From Oncomelania hupensis (lineage: Eukaryota; Mollusca; Gastropoda; Littorinimorpha; Pomatiopsidae): DNA of 64,000 nt. Below, in pieces: positions 31,263 to 47,200 of this stretch (the stretch's first letter is position 1; every line of letters starts with the position of its first letter). The notes beneath the pieces are model-generated. The model ran no database searches, was not told where the DNA came from, and saw only the letters and a list, made by a program, of their open reading frames with translations. Both the position numbers and the translations under genes were made by a program. The stretch lies in NCBI GenBank assembly GCA_036898135.1, contig CM072511.1, positions 159,713,152 through 159,777,151 on the forward strand. The letters run 5' to 3'.

Positions 31263-34140
31263 CCCATTTCCTTCCGTACAGCACCAGACGTAGCTGGAGG
31301 TCGCCGATCTATGAGGGGAAGGATGCACTGGTGACACCTCAGATCACGGATGCTCGCCCTTGATGTCTGATTTCAGCAGAGGCACCAGCTGAGTAATGTT
31401 GAGGTCCCAAGCAAGTAAAGACTTCCACCCCTCCCCCCCCTCCTCCTCTTCGATGATGAATAACAGTGGCGTAGGGAAGGATCAATGGACAAACTGAGTA
31501 GATTCGTCAGCCGAATGGTAAGGGTCCCAGATGTCCCTGTAGCTGACCCAACTGTCAGCTGACAGACAAAAAAACAACAAATACCCGGGCCTAAAAGGCC
31601 AAGTTATTTTCAAGGAAAATTGATCCATTCCGAAATAACCCAACGAAAATATCTACAACTTTTAACTGTGCCCACCGATGTATGGTTCTACAGCTCCACT
31701 TAGTTCATTCTAGGTTCAAAGTACTTTAGTCTTTACTAAAAAAAAAAAGAAATGTAAACAAAGGCCGCCATATTGCCAAGATGGCGGACTGACATGACGT
31801 CATTACACAGTTGAAGCCACTCAACAACTATATACTAACAAAACAACAGCAATGCACATTTTACTATAAACATGTATGAATGAAACAAATGAAATAAGAA
31901 AAACCATAGTGGAAAAGTGATAGAGAGAAAGAGAGATACTTCTAATGCTAACCACTCTTCCCTCCTTACTCTAACACCCACCTCCAACCATAACCACTAA
32001 TTCATAACCACAGGAAAAGGTAGCTACGCTTAAATAAACTTAACCACTAATTCATAACCACAGGAAAAAGTAGCTACGCTCAAATAAACATACCCACATA
32101 AAACAATCTACTTGGAATGAAATTCCCCTGGTGACGAAAACCTAGGCACAACACAGCCTAACCACACACAAGTGTTACGAATGACCGGGAACCCAAGAAT
32201 GGTTTCCACAATTTGAACATCAAACCAGATATTACTACTGAGACGTTCAAACCTAATCTGCCCAGGCTTTGACCGAATGATACAAAGAAAACTTTTGGAG
32301 AAACAACTCAGCTAGTGCTTCTGCAAACCATATGCAATGCCGCCCCGCACGTGAGAGGACTCTGTTCACTCCAAACCGGTCTACACTGGAGCGCCACAAA
32401 CACACACAGCTACACCACAGACACACAAAATAAACTGTTACTTTAGTCCTGCGACAGTATGTGATGACATAATACTTCAAAGTAATCCTGCACTATATCG
32501 GTAACCAGCGGTGTAGATTAGGGAGCAGAGCAAGTGTAAATCTCAGCTATGCATTGTATTTTAAAAATAATAAAAAGTTATTGTGTTGTTTTTTTCATGC
32601 GTGCTTTATTCTGTTCTTTAGTCATTCTGTATAAACTGAAAACTCACAACCATTGCTTGATTTGTACCTTTGTGAAATAGGAGTATGCTATGCTGTGTGC
32701 GTGGGTGTGTGTGTGGTGTGCTGTGTTGTGGTGTGTAGATTTGGATGTGAAGCCTAACATTCTTAATAATTCTCATCATTTTATTTAATGCTTTTAAATT
32801 GTTTTAATGCTGTATTTTGTTTTACTTGCAGGGTGTGTTTGACTCCATAACTTTATATGACTGATGAGTGATGTATGTCTAACACTGTGTTTACCTTTCC
32901 TTTAGTGCTGTATATATGTTGTATGCCAATGAAGTGTATGACACGATGAATGCATACATGTGTGACTGTGCAAGAAAGGATGTATTTCATTGTCGCCATG
33001 CCACCCCTAAATCCTTGTAACGTTTTTACTTGGTGAATAAATATTCTTATTCAGTGAACCATTATTTTCTTTCAAACTGGAAAATAATCATCTCGACAGT
33101 CAATACCAAGTTGACCACATTTCTTTCAAAAACAACAACTTGACTCGAAACAGTTTTCTTTCAAGCAACAATAATAACATCATAAACATGTCTCGAAAAA
33201 ATAACTGTTAACAAAGGGGTTTGCTCAACATTCTGCATGCCAACAAATTGGAGAAAAAAACACAACAGTTTGCTAGTTTAAGAGTTAGTTTTATAGGAAA
33301 TGTTGCTGTTGTTTTTTTTTTTTCATTATCTTACTTCCTACTGGTTGATTCTCTTGCAGTCTTCGACATAACGGGTGTTCGCACAGGTAAAAATATAAAA
33401 CTAGTTTCAAAAGCGCCCAGCATCGAACAATGAAACACCAAATCCACCATCTGATCTTGCAGTTCAAGGAGGTGCCGACAATTTCTCTGCACTTTCAAAC
33501 CACTTTTGAACATAGTTTTATATCATTGTGGAAATGTTTACCCTGTACAGGAATGACTGCAGTAGTAACACGAAGAAGTTGGATTTGCAGGAAAATTAAA
33601 TGCAGCCATTTTTGAGTGTACATGTAATACCCTCAGCATGAAAACATCTAATTAAGCTTACAACTCTTACCCCTCTAGCAATAAATTAATCAACATACGG
33701 ACTGTTGCTGTCCCACCTTAGAAGAAAATCATTGGACAATCCTATCGACAAAATGAGCTTACAGACCATGTCCTGGGGCATCATGTTATGTTCGAACACC
33801 AGTTTCATTCTCAAAAGAACTTGTAAATCAAATAACAACAATGTACATGCTTTTCTTTTCTTTTTTTTAAACAAAAATGAAAATAATGACATGCTCGGTG
33901 TAAACATTTATGCTCTCTGAATCACCACTTGCATACAAATTCATAACAATCATTATAATAATTATTTACAACAACAAGCACACAAACAAGTATATGTATT
34001 CAAGCTCAAGCACCTGTAGGCAAACACACCACCATACACATATTACTGCACTTGCTTTTCAAACTTAATCTGATAAATACAAATTCATTGGAAAAAAACA
34101 CTACTTTTGGATATTGATAAATGTTTATTCTTAGAACAGC
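31263..34140. other. Intergenic DNA, mostly unassigned
   Basis: Contains two near-identical ~52-bp direct copies (TAACCACTAATTCATAACCAC, at about 31997 and 32041). A repeat end at about 32965-33055 (GGATGTATTTCATTGTCGCC to TTGGTGAATAAATATTC) recurs at 55617-55700. No gene recognised; the short frames have no family resemblance. Confidence 0.4.
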
Positions 34141-34618
34141 TTACTGAAAAAGCTACTGGAGATCAACATTTACAGTGCATAGTTACTGCAATTCACAAGA
34201 CTGGAGATTAACCTAAAGACAACATTTTAGTTTTTGTTAAACGACGTTTTGTTAAATGACGTTTGTCCCCATTCAGGGTTAAGTTTAGGGTTAGGTCTAA
34301 CCATAACCCCCACACCATTAATTGGAGACTTAAGGCCAATGTTACAAATGAAATCAGCACAATCGCATGGTGCATACACAGTCAAAAGTGGCAAACACGT
34401 TTTCACTTTGTTTGAAAAATAAAAATCCGTCCTAATAAATCAGGCATGTGGAATTTCAAACCAAGCATGCACTGAACATGCTATGATAGCATGGAACTTA
34501 AAGAGGTAAATATTACCCCAAATAATCCATTAATCATTGAATTTAGAACTCCCGAAATTGACAGATCACACACACACACAAAAACAAATTGTAGAATAAG
34601 ATTGATTTACACACATTC

Positions 34619-37702
<3,084 letters not shown>

Positions 37703-38468
37703 TTTCGGTCTTCCATGGAACTAGAAAAGAAATTCGACTGTTTAGTGTGTTTTTGCAAAATTGATAATACATTTTACAATTTGCGCAAATAATTTTACAA
37801 ATTTAGGCCCACTTATACTCATAAAATGGTTTTGATTTCCTTATTTCACGTAATGTCGATAAAATGCTATTGGTAATGCCTGGTTATTACGAGTGTTCTT
37901 TATTAGTTATACGGTTTTAATTTATTTGGACAGAAAGATGTACTTCCGTTGATGTGGAAGTGGCATCCCTTGATACATGGCGGCAAGTGGTTTGCTCGCA
38001 CTTTTACTGTCATACTGTATCTCGTTTCAACGAAACCAGGAGACCGTCCAACTCTGACAAACAAAGCAGTTCTTGTGGTACGCAATAAAACACCCCAATT
38101 CTTTGCTTAACGTTTGTTAAATATAAAATGCCTCGCCATAGATCAGATTTAAAATATCGCTTTTCTTGGGTTCTTCTTCTTCTTCCTGTAGACGACCAAC
38201 ATCAGTCTTTTGATGATTTTGTCGCTTTTTGGGTGCTAAGACGCGCTTTGTATTTGAGGTATTTTAGGTCGGGTGTACTTTGAGGATACTGGAGGCTATG
38301 CATTGTTATTTAGATAATAATAGGAGAAGGGAAGGGTACAGGGGTGATCGAGGGAGGGGGGGAATCAGTGACTGGGGGGTTGGGGTGGGTCAGGAAAGGT
38401 GGGGGGGATACGTGGGGAGTGAGGATAGGGGAGGAGATGGTGCATGGAGTGTGGGAAGGAGCATCATG
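37703..38468. other. Upstream flank of the C3orf38 homologue and LINE 3' region
   Basis: 37703-38200 has no recognised feature; a promoter for the reverse-strand gene would be expected here. 38280-38468 is probably the 3' UTR of the reverse-strand PHD-LINE and is G-rich on the + strand. Confidence 0.35.
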
Positions 38469-41400
38469 TTACAGGCAGGAGGTCAACCTGGACTTAAAGG
38501 TGTCCAGGGACTCTGCAGTGACGACATCGTCAGGCAGATTGTTCCAGTCAGGTATTGTTCTTGGGAAAAACGACATCTGCCTATACTGAGTTCTGCAGTG
38601 GGGGATGTCGTAGCAGCAGCTGTTATTCTTCCTGGTACTCAGCCTATTTTCTGATGGTTTGGGCAAGTAGTTGGAGTTGATGGATACTAGGCCATAGTGA
38701 TATTTGTACATCATCTCTAGGCGGGCTCTGTGTCGTCGTTCTTGAAGAGAGGGCCAGTTGAGGGATTCCATGATGGTGTCTACACAGGATGAACGCCGAT
38801 GTCGATCTGAGACCCATCTCGCTGCTCTGCGTTGTACTTTTTCGATGGCTAGAGTCTCGGTGACTGTGTGAGGGTCCCATACTGTTGCTGCGTATTCAAG
38901 GATTGGACGGACAAAGGCCTTGTACGCAGTTTCCTTTGCCTTCTTGTTGCCAATCCTGAGGTTGCGACGGAGGAAGCCTAGTGTCTTGTTTGCTTTATTA
39001 GTGATGTTGCTTACATGGTTTCCCCACTTCATGTCGTCCTGGATGTTGATGCCAAGGTACCTGGTAGAGCTGACATTTTCGAGTGTGTGGCCATGCAGTT
39101 TGTATGCCGGGGTGATCTTCTTCCTCTTTCTAGTGACGCTTAAGGTGGAGCACTTTTCTGGGTGGAGCTGCATGGACCACTGTTCTTCCCAGGATGCAAG
39201 GGTGTTGAGGTCCTCCTGCAGTACTCTTTGGTCAGCTTCGGTTTTGGTGGTGTTGCTGCACATCGTGTCATCGGCGAATAGCCTAACTTTGGACTTGATG
39301 CCTGTCGGTAAGTCATTTATATACACGAGGAATAGGCTCGGTCCTAGGACTGAGCCTTGGGGGACCCCGGATTCCACTGGTGTGAAATCGGATCTTGCTC
39401 CCTCAACCACCACCGCTTGCTGCCGGCCATGCAGGAAGTCCTCAATCCAATTCTTGAGGTGGCCTCCTATTCCATAGCGCTGGAGCTTGTGGATCAACAG
39501 GGCGTGGTTTACCTTGTCGAAGGCCTTTGAGAAGTCAAGGACGATGGTGTCTTCCTGGTTTCCCCTTTCCAGCTCCTCAGTCGTCTCATCTACGTAGCCC
39601 AGGAGCTGTGTCTCGCAGGAGTGCCCACGTCGGAAGCCATGTTGCTCTGGTGCAAGGATGTTGTTATCTTCCAGGTGGGACATGAGATGGCTGGTGATGA
39701 TGTGCTCCATTAATTTGCAGGCTATGCAGGTAAGGGAGATGGGACGGTAGTTTACTGCTGAGTATCTCTCCCCTTTCTTGAATACGGGTGTGATATTTGC
39801 TAGTTTCCAGTCTTGTGGAAGGATGCTTGATTTGTAAGAACAGCGAAAAAGAAGTGTGAAGGCTGGACTGATATCTTCTGCGACTATCCTGAGCAGTCTG
39901 GGTGTGATTCCGTCAGGACCACAAGCCTTGTTTGGGTTGAGGTTCAGCAGTAGCCTTCTAACACCTTCCTCCGTGATGTCTATTTCTCCACAAGTTGGAA
40001 ATTCGGGTAGATCCTTAGGTGGAGGGCAGCGCTGCACAAACTCTTCTTCTGAGATGGATTCTTTGGGGCTGAAGACGGAGCGGAACTGGTCGTTGAGCAG
40101 CTGGGCTTGTTCTCTGGGGTCTGTGATCAATCTCCCTGCGTCTTTTAGTGGTGAGATGCCCATTCCTTCAGTTCTGCGTGCTTTAATGAAGCTCCAGAAC
40201 TTCTTTTGAGGTGTGGTCTCACTCTCTGGGTTGTCTAGTATTAGACCTTCTATGTATGCCCAGTATTGACGGCGGATGTTTTTCTGGACAAGCCGCTTTA
40301 GTGATTTGAACTTCTCATAGAGGATATTGTCACCATTCTTCTTCCAGCGCTTGTGGACTCTGTCTCTCTTACGAATCAGCTTTTTGGTTTCGTGGTTTAC
40401 CCACGGGTGGCTTGTTTTTGGTTTGGCTTGCTTGTGTCGAACATGCCTTTTTAGGGCCTCTAGTAGGCCTGTCTTTAGTTCTGACCAGATTTCCTCAACT
40501 GAGCTATCTTCGTTGTAAGAGTTTATTATGTGGTCATTTAATAGATGTGCTGCTTGTTTCAGTGGTTCTTTGCTTTCATCAGTGTATATGGGAATCTGTC
40601 GGGGTAGCTGGCGTTTCTTTGGTGGGTGGATCTGGACTTCCATGTAGGCAGCGTCATGATCTGACAATCCTGGGAGGATCTCTGTTCTTGGTATGAGGTT
40701 GGGGTTGTTTGTGAGGAACAGGTTGAGGAAGTTTTCACCTCTCGTGGGTTCCTGAATCATTTGTTCCCAGCCGAGATCGTTCAAGCTATCCATGAACATA
40801 TGGTGAATGTTAGGGTGTGGGGCTCCTTTCTTCAGTGTTTTTGATGGCCAGAGCCATCCCGGGAGGTTGAAATCGCCTCCTACAACGATAACTGCATTGT
40901 TGGTGTTTGAGGCGCGGTGGGCAGATTCTACAAATGCTTTCATACTTTCCTTGTTATCTGTATGGGGGTGGTAGAAACAGCTTACTAAGAGTGTTCTTCT
41001 ACCCTTTAACTTGATTTTGACCCACTGGATTTCACACTCTGTGGATAGATCTGGTTCTTCAAGGGACGTCAGATCATCAGAGACAGCAATGAATACTCCG
41101 CCTCCTTTCTGCCTCACTCTGTCTCTTCGGTAGATATTATATCCCTTGGGGAAGATTTCAGCATTGGTGTGAAGTGGCGTTAGCCAGGACTCTGTTCCTA
41201 GAATGACATCAGGCTTCGTACTTTGGACGAGGTTATCAAGTTCCGCCACCTTGCCTAGAATAGATTGGCAATTCACAGTCAGGAAGCGAAGTGGCCTTCT
41301 CGAGTGTTTATCTTGTTTACTTGCTCTTGAGGGGGATGATGTATGGTATGGATGAAAAGGACTATCAGGGATAGATTGTAGGGCAGAGTCAGAAAGGTTG

Positions 41401-41714
41401 ATTGTTTTGGTGCCTATGCCATGCAGGTCGAATGCCACACTGCTGTAATTAGCATTTGCACACACTGCACAGTGCCACGTAACATCACTCCTGCCAAGTA
41501 TGTCGTAGGATCCACTGTTGATGCTTTGGCAACTTGCGTGGAACCATTGTCCGCAGCTTTCACATGCAACGCCTCTCTGTTCCCAGCCCACTGATCCATC
41601 GCAGACGCCACATGGGTAGTGACTTTCTTCTACGTTTTGATCTTGTGGATTTATTTCCTGGTTTATTTCCATTATTGACAAAAGGAGGATAATAATGAAG
41701 CAAACAGCATTCAT
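38469..41714 (-). CDS. LINE polyprotein: PHD finger, endonuclease, reverse transcriptase (CR1/L2-like)
   Basis: An intact 1081-codon frame. The N-terminus has a complete C4HC3 PHD finger: Cys35, Cys38, Cys51, Cys54, His59, Cys62, Cys82, Cys85. Residues ~140-370 are an AP-type endonuclease with LTVNCQSI, GTESWL, VVGGDFNLPGW and LSDHDAAY. Residues ~590-880 are the [58 protein letters not shown] and LFADDTMCSN (~811-816). The CR1-type end includes RPILEYAATVWDP. PHD fingers usually read histone H3 tails, so this one may guide integration or chromatin binding (inference). Met15 is an alternative start; residues 1-14 are hydrophobic. Confidence 0.92.
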   Translation of the reverse strand: MNAVCFIIILLLSIMEINQEINPQDQNVEESHYPCGVCDGSVGWEQRGVACESCGQWFHASCQSINSGSYDILGRSDVTWHCAVCANANYSSVAFDLHGIGTKTINLSDSALQSIPDSPFHPYHTSSPSRASKQDKHSRRPLRFLTVNCQSILGKVAELDNLVQSTKPDVILGTESWLTPLHTNAEIFPKGYNIYRRDRVRQKGGGVFIAVSDDLTSLEEPDLSTECEIQWVKIKLKGRRTLLVSCFYHPHTDNKESMKAFVESAHRASNTNNAVIVVGGDFNLPGWLWPSKTLKKGAPHPNIHHMFMDSLNDLGWEQMIQEPTRGENFLNLFLTNNPNLIPRTEILPGLSDHDAAYMEVQIHPPKKRQLPRQIPIYTDESKEPLKQAAHLLNDHIINSYNEDSSVEEIWSELKTGLLEALKRHVRHKQAKPKTSHPWVNHETKKLIRKRDRVHKRWKKNGDNILYEKFKSLKRLVQKNIRRQYWAYIEGLILDNPESETTPQKKFWSFIKARRTEGMGISPLKDAGRLITDPREQAQLLNDQFRSVFSPKESISEEEFVQRCPPPKDLPEFPTCGEIDITEEGVRRLLLNLNPNKACGPDGITPRLLRIVAEDISPAFTLLFRCSYKSSILPQDWKLANITPVFKKGERYSAVNYRPISLTCIACKLMEHIITSHLMSHLEDNNILAPEQHGFRRGHSCETQLLGYVDETTEELERGNQEDTIVLDFSKAFDKVNHALLIHKLQRYGIGGHLKNWIEDFLHGRQQAVVVEGARSDFTPVESGVPQGSVLGPSLFLVYINDLPTGIKSKVRLFADDTMCSNTTKTEADQRVLQEDLNTLASWEEQWSMQLHPEKCSTLSVTRKRKKITPAYKLHGHTLENVSSTRYLGINIQDDMKWGNHVSNITNKANKTLGFLRRNLRIGNKKAKETAYKAFVRPILEYAATVWDPHTVTETLAIEKVQRRAARWVSDRHRRSSCVDTIMESLNWPSLQERRHRARLEMMYKYHYGLVSINSNYLPKPSENRLSTRKNNSCCYDIPHCRTQYRQMSFFPRTIPDWNNLPDDVVTAESLDTFKSRLTSCL

Positions 41715-42119
41715 GTCGAAACTTTGAAGAAGATAAACCTAAGGCGAGAAAGAAACGAAGGTGTGTCTTGTTTTGAATACGGGCGCCGCCATCTTTGTTT
41801 ACATGGTACTCACAGTATTATCACAATGCAGTCAAAGTACTTTGGCAGAAAAAAGATGAGTAACAATTCGCTTACCTTGCAATTCACTGGGGTAGGGGGA
41901 TTTGAGGGTTAGGCTGGATATGATTTGGAGGGAATTTAACAAGAGAACGAAGGGAAAAACGAAAATTACTCTCTGCTTTTAGATGGAGCAAAGCAGAAAA
42001 ACACCCGACCCTTACGCTGCGCGCGCACCCCCATTAAGTTTAGTCTTAAGAAGGGTTGAGCAGTCAGTACACTGCAAATCGATTCAATGTATGAATGATG
42101 ATTGGTTCTTTTGCTGCTG
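41715..42119. other. 5' flank of the PHD-LINE, unassigned
   Basis: Probably includes the LINE 5' UTR near 41715-41900 (GGGCGCCGCCATCTTTGTTTAC). Nothing else is recognised. Confidence 0.3.
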
Positions 42120-43137
42120 TTGTATAGCATAGCATAGCATAGTTCGGGATGCAGGCTAAAAAGCCTTTGGCCCTCATAATAGATCCTGATGAGGGTCCCA
42201 AGACCCAAACTCCTGGCCTCAGTGCCCACCAATTTAGAATTTTTTAGACTCCAATTTGGTGGAGACTGAGTAGATGCTATCCTTAAATAACTTGTCCAGA
42301 CTATTCTTGAACACATTAAGTGATCCAGCATCCACAGCCTCGGCAGTCAGGTTATTCCAAGGGGTTATCACTCTATTAGTAAAATACATATTAAATTTGC
42401 GAGTATTATTACAAGTTTTAGTAAGTTTAAATTTGTGATCTCGTGTTAAACCAACGTCATTAAAATTTAAAAGAGAACAAGTGGTTAAAGGATCATACAA
42501 ATTGTGCACAATTTTAAAAGTTTCGATTAAATCACTCCGCTCTCTCCTATACTCTAAACTGGGTAACCTCAGTGACTTCAGTCTCTCCTCGTAAGAAAGT
42601 CGGAATCTGCTCTGGACACCCTCGATCAAGTCAACATGCCTCCTCAAATATGGGCACCAGACGGGGTTAGCGTACGCCAAGATGGGACGTATAAGAGCCT
42701 CAAAGAGGTGGACCATTAACATTATATCCTTGGATTTATTACTTATCTAGTTCTTACAAGCAGGGCTGATATTTTGTTGGCTTTCTTAACAGTACTCTCA
42801 ATGTGATTCTCAAAGCTGAGCTCTGTATCCACTATCACTCCAAGATCCCTCTCTGCAACAGTCGTCTCAATCTTACACCTTTCTTTACCATCATTCATAA
42901 AATACTCATGCTGGGGATTATTTTTGCCCAGATGCAACACTTTACATTTTTCACTTTTAAATTTAAGTAGCCATGTTTCCGTTCATTCAACTAACTTGTC
43001 CAATGCATTGCTGCATTCTCTCCTTAGACTCCTCACTTTCATCAACTTCTGCATATATATGCCTTTGTGTCATCAGCAAATATCTGTATGTCACACTCTG
43101 TCTTCTCTGGCATGGCATTTATAAAATATATAATATA
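42120..43137 (-). mobile_element. CR1-like LINE, 5'-truncated and frameshifted
   Basis: Reverse strand shows, in order: AMPEKTECDIQIFADDTKA (RT active site, about 43110-43055), CKVLHLGKNNPQHEYFM, VAERDLGVIVDTELSFENHI, a frameshift near 42730, RPILAYANPVWCPYLRRHVD, a stretch like LIEGVQSRFR, and FTNRVITPWNNL. It ends with a TATGC/GCATA repeat at 42122-42138. Stops and frameshifts make it dead. Its upstream end is a mariner-like element. Confidence 0.82.
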
Positions 43138-43139
43138 TA

Positions 43140-43516
43140 CAGGGTGTTCCAAAAGTCTTGGGCACATTTGAAGTCCCCATATCTCAATAACTATGAATGG
43201 TAGTAAGATAACAGTTGTGCCATTTTAAAGCTAATTACATTAAGTTTTTTGTAAAGCTGTTGATTTTTTTATTTCTTTTCAGACCCATTAATGGCGTTCA
43301 CTCAAACAGAAAATGTAGGGACGCGTTTGGCAAGAATTTGACTATCGGCTTGATGTGTGTCGTGTGACCAATGGTGCTCACATTGAACATCTTTGAACAT
43401 TCCATGTAAAACTTGAGATTACAAGCTTTCTGAATTTACCAGATGCGTTTTTATATCCTTTATAGTTTCGGAAATATTCAATGTCAAAATGTGCCCAAGA
43501 CTTTTGGAACACCCTG
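43140..43516 (+). mobile_element. Mariner/Tc1-like deletion element
   Basis: The left end CAGGGTGTTCCAAAAGTCTT and the right end, its inverse, form inverted repeats of ~30 bp (through GGGCACATTT). TA dinucleotides flank both sides (43138-39 and 43517-18), the mariner target site. Inside, 43325-43396 still encodes VWQEFDYRLDVCRVTNG followed by AHIEHL and a stop, the typical C-terminus of an IS630/mariner-type transposase. The rest of the gene is deleted, leaving a 377-bp non-autonomous copy. Confidence 0.88.
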
Positions 43517-44224
43517 TATAATATATAGGCTGTTACTTTAGGGGCCGACGTTGCTGTATTTTCCGTGGTGGTGATAGGGTCAAAAAACGTTCCTTCGAAC
43601 TTCATTAGCCCATATGCAGTTCCATATCGTTACAGGGTCTGCAGTTTCTTGTATCCAAAGTTTGAGATTTGGTGAGAACAGTGCCTCGTAATGTTTTTTT
43701 TTTGCTTTGTGGATCACTTTATGGGTTGCTTTGTGGATCATGATCACTTTTTGTAAGTGCTTGTAAGCACGGTTCAAGGTCACTTCTTTTGCTGACAAAA
43801 GCAGCTTACATCAATCAGGCTGTTGCTTGGAGCAAGTAAGGAATCATAACATAATAACAAACCGCTCGCTAGTGCTATTACTTTGCCTACACAACACTTA
43901 ATACTTAATGCTACTTTTTTTTTTTTTTTTTTTTTTTTTGGGGGGGGGGGGGGGGGGGTACAGCAATGTAGACCAATAAAGTAAGGGATGCAAGAGCTTT
44001 CTTCTCCGCTTTGGTTAAGGCAACAGGGGGCTGGCATACTTGTCTAGAAGAGGGTGGTGGAAAGTGGAGAAGGGTTCCTCGGTACTGCTGAAGTATTCAT
44101 CAGTTCACAAATGGTGAAGTATTCATCAATTCACAAATTGTGTTAAGTATTTATCTATGGGACATTTGGAGGGGTGGGGGGAAACCTCCAACCTATGACA
44201 GTTTTTTGAACTTTCAGTTGCAAA
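43517..44224. other. MSH3 upstream flank
   Basis: 43917-43957 is a T run (~21) followed by a G run (~18). The reverse strand 43798-43580 has an open frame (AKEVTLNRAYKHLQKV..) that I do not recognise; it could be a LINE remnant. No promoter element can be assigned with confidence. Confidence 0.35.
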
Positions 44225-47200
44225 ATGCCCAAGGCCAAACCTGTTCAAGATACACCAAAGCAGGTTACTATCTCCAAGTTCTTCGCTCCCAAACAGGGCC
44301 CCAGCAAGCAGTCCAATGGAGTGCAGATTGTCACTGATGAAGATGTGGAGATGGTGAGTTGTGTCATAAAAAAAATAAAAGAAAAAAACCCAACTTACTG
44401 GCGTGCAGTAGTTACTGTTTTTATTTTTCTAAGCAGTTTTATTGTTGCACTACTCAGATGAATAGTCACTCATGTCAACCAACATGTCCACATAATTGTT
44501 TGTGTGTGTGTTTTTTTTTCCCTTCACTAGTCCGTTCTTTTTATCTACATGTATTTAATTTATTTGCTTTAAGCTATCAGTCTGGTATTTCTGTATGGGA
44601 TTGAACTTTTATTTATAAGTCATGACTTAAATGTCTTTTTTTTTGTTTGGGAGGTTGGGGTAATAATAATAATAATAATATTAATAATACAGGATGCTAT
44701 GTACGCGCCTTTCCCCAAATCAATCAGGCTCAAAGCGCAGCGATCTGTACCAACATACACGCTCACCTGTCTCATCCACCCTCACACACACACACAACAA
44801 ATACACATCCATCACTCAAACAGGTGGTGTAAAGGCAGGGAGATCGCTATTGGAAGACGGAAAGAAAATCAAATTTTTTTTATTTTTGAAAATTGTGTAT
44901 TGGCTGCATCCAATACCATTATTGAAGGGAGGGAGGAAACCGGAGTGCCCGGAGAAAACCCTCGGTGACCCCAATAGTCTCGTACCTAAGTCACATACGT
45001 TCGCCCCTTGCGGGAATCGAACCCGCAACCTTCGGCATAGGAAACCGGCGACTTATCCATTGCACAACGAAGTCACGAAGGTGGGTGGGAGAAGGGGGGC
45101 GGAGAGAGGAAAATGTGGAAGGGGGAGAGGGGCTGTTGCGAGAAGGGGAGAAATTTTTATTATTTTTTTTGCGCAGGGAGGGGGGGGGGGGGGGAGGGGG
45201 TGATAGCGTGGCAGTGCTTTCATGAATTCATACAAGTTTTATGTATTTGTTTTTTGGTTCCTTATCATTATTATTTAATTTAATTTAATTTTCTAATTAT
45301 TTTTTAAAATAGGAAACTCCAGCTTCTGCAGCAGAATCAAACAACAAAAGAAAGAACGCTGCTTCTTCAAAGAAGCCCAAACGACAGTGCTTGGAATCCA
45401 ATCCTGACCGAACTAAACTTGCTCCCCCTGAAGCAGCATCCGCCAGCACGTCGCAGAAGACGGTAGATGTGAGGGAGATCAAAGCAAGAGTGGCCGCTCG
45501 CCTGCAGGAATTTGAGTTTGTTGACAGCACTGCTAAAGACGACCGAAGTGAGAGAAGTTTGTGGGTGCCCAAAGATCTACCTGACATTCTGGTGTCACCG
45601 AGTGACGGAATGGACAATGACATCACTGTGGTGTCAGACGATGACGACATTGGGGAAGGGCAGTCTAGTAACACCGAACGCTTCAGCAGCAAGGGGAAGA
45701 AGGGTGGAAAGAAGCAGACAGACTCTGGGCAGAAATTGGGATCAAATGAAGCTGCCAGCAGCCTGCTGAGCAAGTTTTCTGCAAGGAAAGGCAGCACGAA
45801 GAAAGTGTCGGTAAAGCACACGCCACTAGAACAGCAGTACATGGCTATCAAAGAACAGTACCCTGACGCTGTCCTGCTCGTGGAATGCGGCTACAAATAC
45901 CGCTTCTTTGGAAACGATGCTGAGGTATCATTGCCTCACTTTTAAAAAACAATCTTGTAGTGTCTAGGTAATTATGGTTATAATTATAATCAACTGTAAG
46001 ATGAGATGTTACAATTCCAATTGTCTGATTTAGAAGTGTGCTTTGTTGCTTTTGAAAATGTACCCAGAATGAATGAAGCTAATAATATTTTTAAGGGGTG
46101 AGAGAAGTGGAGGAAGGAAACTGGATTCTTTCTCAGGAAATGGAAAGCACTCTAGTCGGCACAGCTCACTTGCCATCCACTTATTCATAGCTGACAGTGC
46201 TGTTATTCAAGCATCATTGGATCATGCCCTGTTGGTGATTGTGGACACATATCTCAATTTCCATTTGTAATGTGAAAGTTGTTAAGGGCTTGGTGAAAAT
46301 TGTGGCAAACTACATCTTGACTTGTGCTGGGTCGCTGGCCCAGTAGTGAGCTAGTTGAGAGTTTCTTGCTACCAGCGTCCCTCAATCCACCCCCACCCCC
46401 CTCTCTCCAATCACTGCTCTGCATCTAGTTTAGATGACAAACCTTTCTCATTTTACATTCTTGCTGCAGGTTGCTGCTGAGGTGCTGAAAATTTTCTGCC
46501 ACCTGGATCACAATTTCATGACGGCCAGCATCCCTGTGCATCGCCTGTTTGTTCATGTGCGGCGTCTGGTGGCGGCCGGGTATAAGGTATGTGAGAATGA
46601 TCAGGAGGAGGATTCATTTTGGGGTCCACTTGGCTGCAGCTTATTCCTAACGGTGACACAGATGACGTAAGGGTGAAACTTTCGACAGAGTTATCTCCCA
46701 TCCAAATGTCACTTAGAATTACCTCCCATCCAGCTCTCACTCATTGTGGTATTGGACGTAGTCAATCTAAATTTTAAAAATAAATGTTGATTTCTCTTCT
46801 GCTTTCTGTAATAGCGATCTGCTGCACTTTTGATTTTGATTGAAGAAAGAGTGCGTGATAGATTCCTGTATTAGTAGTAGTAGTATTATGTTTCATTATC
46901 CACAGAACTTGATTCATCTGATGAGAATAGACACTCTTTATTTTATTTATCTATTCCTCATAATCATTATCATCATTGTACTGGATTCTATACGCGCTTT
47001 ATTCCTAAAGCAGACTAAAGCATGGCGATCTGTAACCAACATACACTCACTTGTTACAGACACTCCAACATACACAACAAACACACAGTCATCACTCAAA
47101 CATGGGGTGCAAAGTCGCTATTAGAAGATGGAAAGGAGATCTCATTTTTGTTTTGGAAATATAGATAGATAGCATCCAATACCGTTGTTATGGTCCTCAT

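Noticed and set aside
43580..43798. Basic reverse-strand frame upstream of MSH3 as a gene
   Set aside because: It has no recognisable domain and no exon boundaries; more likely LINE debris, but this could not be shown.
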